Source: an uncultured Fusobacterium sp. (GTDB lineage: Bacteria; Fusobacteriota; Fusobacteriia; Fusobacteriales; Fusobacteriaceae). Taken from it: a stretch of 64,000 nucleotides of DNA. The notes under the pieces are model-generated. The model was not told the DNA's origin. It made no database searches and saw only the letters and a program-made list of their open reading frames with translations. Numbering within the stretch: the stretch's first letter is position 1; each line of letters starts with the position of its first letter. Made by a program: the position numbers and the translations under genes. Where the stretch lies: NCBI RefSeq assembly GCF_905200055.1, contig NZ_CAJKIS010000002.1:1-64000 (forward strand), written 5' to 3'. This document shows positions 58,909 through 64,000 of this stretch, piece after piece.

Positions 58909-60042
58909 TTATGCTAATTTATACATAGATAAATTTAATGAAGCATTATAATCTCTATCAATTATCGCTCCACAATGTTGACACTTGTAAATTCTATCTT
59001 TCAATTTCAAATCATGTTTGATAGAACCACAAATACTACAAGTTTTTGATGATGGATAAAATCTATCTGCTACTATTAATTCAATTCCATTTAATTCTGT
59101 TTTATAGGTTATATATTGTCTAAATTTATTAAAACATTGTTTTCTTACTGAATCAGACAAATGTTTATTTTTCATCATTCCAGAAACATTCAAATCTTCT
59201 ATTACAATTCTGTATGGTTTGGTTTTCACTATACTTGTTGTAACTTGATGAAGATAGTTGTTTCGAATGTTTACTAATTTTCTATGTATTAGTTTTGTTG
59301 TATTTTCCAATTTTTCTATATTTTTAGTTTTTATAAATTGACAACGCCCACCTCCTTCTTTTTTGATTTTATTCATCTCATATTTTCTGCTAATTTGTCT
59401 TTGTTTCTGTTTTAATTTCTTTTCTAACTTTTTAACTTTTTTAGTTTTATTAATATTGTTAAAAACTTTTCCATCTGAACAAATAGCCAAGTCTTTTAAT
59501 CCTAAATCTATACCTAATGAAATATCTGTTAATTCTTCCTGTTTTTTATCAACTTTTACTCCTACAGATAGATACCAATACTTATTATCATAAGTAACTC
59601 TAGGATTATTATATTTAACATCAATAGGTATTTGTTCATTTATTTTTATCCAACCTACTTTTTCAATTAAAACTTTTTTCTCTTTAACTTTTAATTTTGA
59701 AGTATCATTGTAAAAACTAGGTTTACTTTTCTTTCTACTCTTAAATTTTGGTTTATTTGCTAAACCTTTGAAAAATCTTTTATAAGCATTACAAGCGTCT
59801 TTTACAGCTTGCTTAGTAACATTATTTGATACTTCATTTAACCAAGTTAGTTCTGACTTCTTTAATTGAGTTAATTCTTTTCTGATAATTCCATCGCTAA
59901 TAAATTTTCCACCATTTTTATAATTTTCTTCCTGTTTCGTAAGAGTGTAATTATAGATAAACCTAGCAGTCCCTACAGATTGCCACAATTTTTGTTCTTG
60001 CTCTTTAGTTGGATAAAGTCTAACTTTCTTCGCAAGTATCAT
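58909..60042 (-). CDS. tnpB: TnpB RNA-guided nuclease (OrfB family)
   Basis: The 377-residue protein looks intact. It has the RuvC residues Asp about 179 (GIDLGLKDL), Glu about 282 (VIEDLNVSGM) and Asp about 362-364 (IDRDYNASLNL), plus a four-Cys zinc finger (CSICGSIKHD ... CQHCG). AAGGAG lies 9 bases before the ATG. Family members cut DNA at sites matching the element's guide and help keep the transposon. All catalytic residues are present, so nuclease activity is expected. Confidence 0.93.
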   Translation of the reverse strand: MILAKKVRLYPTKEQEQKLWQSVGTARFIYNYTLTKQEENYKNGGKFISDGIIRKELTQLKKSELTWLNEVSNNVTKQAVKDACNAYKRFFKGLANKPKFKSRKKSKPSFYNDTSKLKVKEKKVLIEKVGWIKINEQIPIDVKYNNPRVTYDNKYWYLSVGVKVDKKQEELTDISLGIDLGLKDLAICSDGKVFNNINKTKKVKKLEKKLKQKQRQISRKYEMNKIKKEGGGRCQFIKTKNIEKLENTTKLIHRKLVNIRNNYLHQVTTSIVKTKPYRIVIEDLNVSGMMKNKHLSDSVRKQCFNKFRQYITYKTELNGIELIVADRFYPSSKTCSICGSIKHDLKLKDRIYKCQHCGAIIDRDYNASLNLSMYKLA

Positions 60043-60141
60043 CTTCTATTAACTCCTTAATCATTTTTTGTGTTATACACTAATCTATAAGTATATATTA
60101 TTATATAAAATTACATATTTTTAATAACAGTTCTAAGCCCA

Positions 60142-61794
60142 CTATTCAATATAAAAGGATATTTTTGTTCCAGTTTCTAATTTCTCAACAATAAGACCCT
60201 TACCATATATTAGTTTAATTCTATTATGTACATTTTTTAATCCAATATTTTTATCTATTCTATCATCTAAATTATCAATGATTTTTTGATCAATTCCAAT
60301 ACCGTTATCTTCTATTGTTATAAAGCAACCTTCATTTTCCTTTTTTGCTATTATATTTACAAATCCACCTTCACGTTTTTTTAATAATCCATGTTTTATA
60401 CTATTTTCAACAAGAGGTTGAATAATAAGGCTAGGGATACTGATATTTTTAACATTTTCATCTACATCTATATTTAAAGATATTTTCTCTCCAAAACGAG
60501 CTTTTTCAATATTAAAATATGCTTTTACTTGCTCTAACTCCATCTCAAGAGGTACTAATTTACAAGAATTTTCAAGATTATATCTTAAATAAGTTGAAAG
60601 ATCTATAATAATCTCTCTAGCTTTATTAGGATCTTTTCTCACAAAGAAAGATGTAGTATGTAAAGCATTAAAAAGAAAATGTGGATTAATTTGAGTTTGT
60701 AGAGCTTTTAATTCAGCTTCCTTTGCCATAGTTTTAAGATTTTCAACACTACTTAACTCCAACTGAGTAGAGATAAGAAGAGATAATCCCTCAACTAAAT
60801 ATTGATTTGAAGCAGTTACATTTTCTTTAGTATCAAAGTATATCTTTAAAGTCCCAGAGACTTTATCTCCTTGGAATAATGGTGAGATAATACAAGATTT
60901 AATTTTTCCAGTGACACATTGAAAATATTTAACATCATCACATTGTCCAATTATACATAATTTTCCAGTTTTTAAAACTTGTTTTGTTACTTCACTTTTT
61001 ATATCTGTATGAGCAATTTTAAAATCTTCAGATGTTGAATAGCTAGCAGTAATATATTTTTCATTAGTAATTACTACAGCTTTTGCTCCTAAAGAATCAG
61101 ATATAATTTTACAAACTTCATTTAAAGATTCCCCATTTCTAAAATAGGGTAAAGTTTTATTGGCAATTTCCAGAGAAAGCTTAGCTTGTTTTCCAGCTAT
61201 AATATCCTTCTCCTCAATAATATCTTGAATAATAAGTAAAACAATAGAAACTCCCACTGCATTAGCTAAAATCATTGGAAAATATATGTTTGAAACAATA
61301 TCCTTTGCCAGTTCAAAATCTTTTCCCATAACTAAAATAAGTAGCATGCTGAGATTTTCAACTAAAAATCCTCCAAGAAACCCATATAAATAGAAGTTTT
61401 TCTCATTACATTTTTTATATAGATATGCTGTGATAAATCCTCCAATCATAGTAGCAGTAGCACAAGGGATAGTAGTAATTGGATCTACATCTATGAAAAG
61501 TCGATGAAGTCCTGCAATAAATCCAGCAAGTATTCCAACTTCTGGTCCAGCTAAAATTCCACCAACCACAACACCAATATTTCTTACATTAACAATAGCA
61601 CCACGATAATCTGCACCAGTATATGTACCAATAATTGCTAAAATTGAAAAGAAACATGAAAGAATAAAAACATCTTTTTTAGAGTATTTTTTATGAGTGA
61701 ATATATCTTTGGCTCTTTTTAGCTTTGTAAAGAAAAAAGCAATAGCAATAATGTAACCTAAGTTATTAAAAAGATGACTAATTAATTTAAACAA
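60142..61794 (-). CDS. LytS-type sensor kinase (BtsS-like, 5TMR-LYT, GAF, His kinase)
   Basis: The 550-residue protein has a 5TM-5TMR_LYT sensor (residues about 5-195) with the NVRNIGVVVGGILAGPEVG segment and GFIAGLHRLFIDV, a GAF-like domain (about 205-345), then His_kinase with QINPHFLFNALHT and the ATPase motifs LIIQPLVENSIKHG and DNGIGI. This matches BtsS/YpdA/LytS proteins, which sense pyruvate or membrane state. The diverging CstA-family gene makes the pyruvate version likely. The partner regulator follows after the TnpB insertion. Confidence 0.9.
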   Translation of the reverse strand: MFKLISHLFNNLGYIIAIAFFFTKLKRAKDIFTHKKYSKKDVFILSCFFSILAIIGTYTGADYRGAIVNVRNIGVVVGGILAGPEVGILAGFIAGLHRLFIDVDPITTIPCATATMIGGFITAYLYKKCNEKNFYLYGFLGGFLVENLSMLLILVMGKDFELAKDIVSNIYFPMILANAVGVSIVLLIIQDIIEEKDIIAGKQAKLSLEIANKTLPYFRNGESLNEVCKIISDSLGAKAVVITNEKYITASYSTSEDFKIAHTDIKSEVTKQVLKTGKLCIIGQCDDVKYFQCVTGKIKSCIISPLFQGDKVSGTLKIYFDTKENVTASNQYLVEGLSLLISTQLELSSVENLKTMAKEAELKALQTQINPHFLFNALHTTSFFVRKDPNKAREIIIDLSTYLRYNLENSCKLVPLEMELEQVKAYFNIEKARFGEKISLNIDVDENVKNISIPSLIIQPLVENSIKHGLLKKREGGFVNIIAKKENEGCFITIEDNGIGIDQKIIDNLDDRIDKNIGLKNVHNRIKLIYGKGLIVEKLETGTKISFYIE

Positions 61795-61992
61795 AATTCT
61801 ACCTCCTACACAGCTATGAAAATTATATCATAAAAAAATAAAGATAAAAAGTGGTATTTGAGGATTGAATTTTGCATTTTAAGTATTGGATTTAACCTTT
61901 TAAAGAACAAGTGATCTTTTTTTTGAATATTTTTTGTATCATATAGTTGTATAAGAATAAGTTTAATTAAATAAAATGGAGGTTAGATTTAT

Positions 61993-63408
61993 ATGGTAAG
62001 TTTTATTGTATCAATTATAGCTTTAATTGTAGGATATATGATTTATGGTAAAATCGTAGATGGAATATTTGGACCAGATCCAAATAGAGATACCCCAGCT
62101 AAAAGATTAAGTGATGGAGTGGATTATGTTGAGATGGATTGGAAAAAAGCATTTTTGATTCAATTTCTTAATATAGCAGGGACAGGACCAATATTTGGAG
62201 CTGTAGCAGGAGCTATGTGGGGACCAGCAGCATTTATTTGGATAGTATTTGGATGTATATTTGCAGGATCAGTTCATGACTTCTTAATTGGAATGATGTC
62301 ATTGAGAAAAGATGGTGCAAGTGTATCTGAATTGGTTGGAGAAAATTTAGGAGAGGGAGCAAGAAAACTTATGGTAGTTTTCTCAATAGTTCTTCTAGTT
62401 CTTGTAGGAGTTGTATTTATAACAAGTCCAGCAGCAATATTAAATGACTTAACTGGAATAGATAAAATGGTTCTTATAGGAATTATTATTATTTATTACT
62501 TAGCAGCAACAGTTCTTCCAGTAGATAAAATTATTGGTAGAATCTATCCAATATTTGGTATAGCACTATTGATAATGGCTATAGGAATTGGAGTAGGAAT
62601 AGTAGTTCAAGGATATGATATCCCAGAAATAGCTTTCCATAACTTCCATCCAAAAGGACAATCAGTATTCCCTTATCTTTGTATCTCAATAGCTTGTGGA
62701 GCAATTTCAGGATTCCATGCAACACAATCACCTATGATGGCAAGATGTCTTCAAAATGAAAGAGAAGGAAGAAAAGTATTCTACGGAGCAATGATATCTG
62801 AAGGTATAGTTGCATTAGTATGGGCAGCAGCAGCAATGAGCTTCTTTGGTGGAACTCCAGGATTAGGAGAAGCACTAGGACACGGTGGAGCAGCTGTTGT
62901 AGTTAATAAAATTTCTAATACAGTACTAGGAAAAGTTGGAGGAGCTTTAGCACTATTAGGAGTTGTTGCTTGTCCAATAACTTCAGGAGATACAGCATTT
63001 AGAAGTGCAAGACTTACAATAGCAGATACTATTAAATATAAACAAGGACCTATAGTTAATAGATTTATTGTTGCAATTCCTCTATTCGTAGTTGGAGTAG
63101 CACTATGCTTTATAGATTTCAACATTCTATGGAGATATTTCAGCTGGTCTAACCAAACATTAGCAACAATAGCATTATGGGCAGCAGCTAAATACTTAAA
63201 TAACAATGGTAAAAATTATAAGATTGCTCTTATACCAGCAATATTTATGACAGTAGTAGTTACAGATTATATTATTATAGCTCCAGAAGGATTTGTAAGA
63301 TTCTTCCAAGGAACACCAGTTGCTACTATTGAAATGATTGGACTTGTTTGTGGTATAGTTGTTTCAGCTCTATGTACAATAGGATTCTTTAAAACTTTAA
63401 AGAAATAG
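61993..63408 (+). CDS. CstA/BtsT-family transporter (probable pyruvate importer)
   Basis: The 471-residue membrane protein has the CstA motifs: FLIQFLNIAGTGPIFGAVAG, GSVHDFLIGMMSLRKDG, FHATQSPMMARCL and CPITSGDTAFRSARL. It corresponds to the shorter CstA form, lacking the C-terminal part of E. coli CstA/BtsT (about 700 residues). BtsT and CstA import pyruvate with protons. Divergent LytS/LytTR genes resemble BtsSR-BtsT control. ATGGAGG precedes the ATG at proper spacing. Confidence 0.9.
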   Translation: MVSFIVSIIALIVGYMIYGKIVDGIFGPDPNRDTPAKRLSDGVDYVEMDWKKAFLIQFLNIAGTGPIFGAVAGAMWGPAAFIWIVFGCIFAGSVHDFLIGMMSLRKDGASVSELVGENLGEGARKLMVVFSIVLLVLVGVVFITSPAAILNDLTGIDKMVLIGIIIIYYLAATVLPVDKIIGRIYPIFGIALLIMAIGIGVGIVVQGYDIPEIAFHNFHPKGQSVFPYLCISIACGAISGFHATQSPMMARCLQNEREGRKVFYGAMISEGIVALVWAAAAMSFFGGTPGLGEALGHGGAAVVVNKISNTVLGKVGGALALLGVVACPITSGDTAFRSARLTIADTIKYKQGPIVNRFIVAIPLFVVGVALCFIDFNILWRYFSWSNQTLATIALWAAAKYLNNNGKNYKIALIPAIFMTVVVTDYIIIAPEGFVRFFQGTPVATIEMIGLVCGIVVSALCTIGFFKTLKK

Positions 63409-63436
63409 AAAGCAAAAATTAAAAGAATAATCTTAA

Positions 63437-63470
63437 AAGAGGCTTGATAATATTTCAAGCCTCTTTTTTT
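63437..63470. terminator. Terminator after the CstA gene
   Basis: AAAGAGGCTTG pairs with CAAGCCTCTTT, followed by seven T. It also separates the converging partial gene. Confidence 0.9.
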
Positions 63471-63474
63471 AAAT

Positions 63475-64000
63475 TTATTTTTTAAAAATAGCAAAATAAC
63501 TTTCACAACATGTATCGTTAAACTCTGCTATAAGTAATAGATGTTTATTTTCAAATGTAAATTCATTATTTTCTTGAAAATTAGTATAGAAAGTTTTATA
63601 AATTTCATTTTTATTTAAAGCCTCATTTGTTAAAAAGTTATTTCTAAACAATTGGAAGGAACTTTTCATAAATTTAACTAAAATTGATAGTTCACTTAAT
63701 TTCTTTTTATCAATCTCTTTAAAAATATTATCCCTAAAATCATCTAATGATGTAAAATTTTGATTTAGATTTGAAATAAGAGTATATTGTTTTGAAAAAT
63801 TTTTAAACTTAGTTTTAAATCTAGTATTAACATAATCTTTTTCAATAGCCTCAATTAAAAAACTATCTAAATTTTTACAACTATGTAGTAGAGAATATTC
63901 AATATTTCTTTTTAAATAATTGAAACTATAAAAGAAAGATTGTTTTGTTATAAACTCTTGTAATAGCTTTTCGTTTTTAGCAAAAGGATTAAATAATTCA
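63475..64000 (-). CDS. Unknown protein, C-terminal 175 residues (cut by window edge)
   Basis: On the minus strand the frame is open from the window edge to the stop at 63475; the first full codon is at 63999-63997. The visible part is rich in Phe, Asn, Lys and Leu, predicted helical, and ends ESYFAIFKK. An internal ATG at 63669 is not the start, because the open frame with similar composition continues upstream. I recognise no family. Confidence 0.6.
   Translation of the reverse strand, partial: ELFNPFAKNEKLLQEFITKQSFFYSFNYLKRNIEYSLLHSCKNLDSFLIEAIEKDYVNTRFKTKFKNFSKQYTLISNLNQNFTSLDDFRDNIFKEIDKKKLSELSILVKFMKSSFQLFRNNFLTNEALNKNEIYKTFYTNFQENNEFTFENKHLLLIAEFNDTCCESYFAIFKK

Larger units (their letters stand above)
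58765..60125 (-). mobile_element. IS200/IS605-group element carrying only tnpB (approximate limits)
   Basis: An intact tnpB lies between two genes that normally form one operon (lytS and lytTR). The left end, upstream of tnpB, lies between 60043 and the lytS stop at 60142. The right end lies between the tnpB stop and ATG 58748 and holds a hairpin (TCTATA/TATAGA near 58773-58792 on the minus strand). No tnpA is present, so movement would need a transposase in trans. Exact ends cannot be fixed without an empty-site sequence. Confidence 0.7.

Noticed and set aside
62781..63206. 141-codon open frame antisense to the CstA gene
   Set aside because: It lies wholly inside a clearly coding gene, has no ribosome binding site and reflects that gene's codon pattern. 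The same holds for antisense frames in plsX (30914-31336) and the purine permease (42375-42782).
1..64000. tRNA, rRNA or tmRNA genes
   Set aside because: No GGTTCGAATCC-like T arm with matching acceptor stem or conserved rRNA stretch was seen by eye. A covariance-model scan would be decisive.

Overview
The window is about 27% GC by eye. It uses AGA/ATA/TTA-biased codons, strong GGAGG ribosome binding sites and canonical TTGACA/TATAAT promoters. It carries genes of an amino-acid-fermenting diderm anaerobe: a heptose kinase for LPS, NhaC-type antiporters, GltS, HutP, CstA, DisA and a YceD-RpmF-PlsX-Fab-RNase III cluster. This points to Fusobacterium, perhaps a larger-genome species of the varium/ulcerans/mortiferum type. 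Genus is an inference; species is not determined.

Layout. 1-2.6 kb: edge of an accessory-looking region with a truncated unknown gene, nested inverted repeats, a 24-bp direct repeat in front of an AlbA_2/HATPase regulator, and decayed in-frame repeats after its stop codon. 2.7-6.9 kb: LytS-like kinase, SARP-like response regulator, NhaC antiporter and a small membrane protein. 7.2-9.4 kb: membrane GGDEF protein. 9.5-11 kb (minus): YhcH and FUSC proteins. 11.2-20.6 kb: one tightly overlapping operon for a type II secretion/type IV pilus-like machine (five pseudopilin-like proteins, ATPase, platform, prepilin peptidase, GspL/M-like proteins, secretin with an inserted beta-sandwich-like domain). 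20.7-22.6 kb: heptose kinase, ispF, hutP. 22.9-28.2 kb: transporter block with two near-identical NhaC-family genes and gltS; the second antiporter and gltS are each preceded by a small exported protein ending in RVLR-I/L, next to RNA able to hide the transporter's Shine-Dalgarno sequence. 28.3-41.2 kb: housekeeping (ychF, yceD, rpmF, plsX, fabH, fabD, acpP, fabF, rnc, radical SAM, rng, coaD, radA, disA). 41.2-45.3 kb: a 23-residue Cys-rich mini-gene, nucleobase deaminase, purine permease and a heparinase-like enzyme. 45.4-50.3 kb: folA/thyA, TauE/SafE, DUF1653, DUF1847, a lysophospholipase-like hydrolase and MscS. 50.4-57.9 kb: guaB, a MORN-repeat protein, an S24 repressor, a DhaM-like protein and ileS behind a leader-peptide attenuator. 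57.9-64 kb: LytTR regulator and LytS sensor separated by a TnpB insertion element, the CstA transporter, and a truncated unknown gene.

Most notable. (1) The two leader cistrons before transporters look like secretion-monitor or translation-arrest regulators of the SecM/MifM/VemP type, with an unfamiliar shared C-terminal motif. (2) ileS has a 16-codon leader containing six AUA codons plus mutually exclusive hairpins. (3) A promoter-terminator unit encodes a 23-residue peptide with a CX2CX2CX4C pattern. (4) A 654-bp identical tract joins the two antiporter genes. (5) A TnpB element splits a pyruvate-type LytS/LytTR operon. No rRNA, tRNA or CRISPR array was seen.
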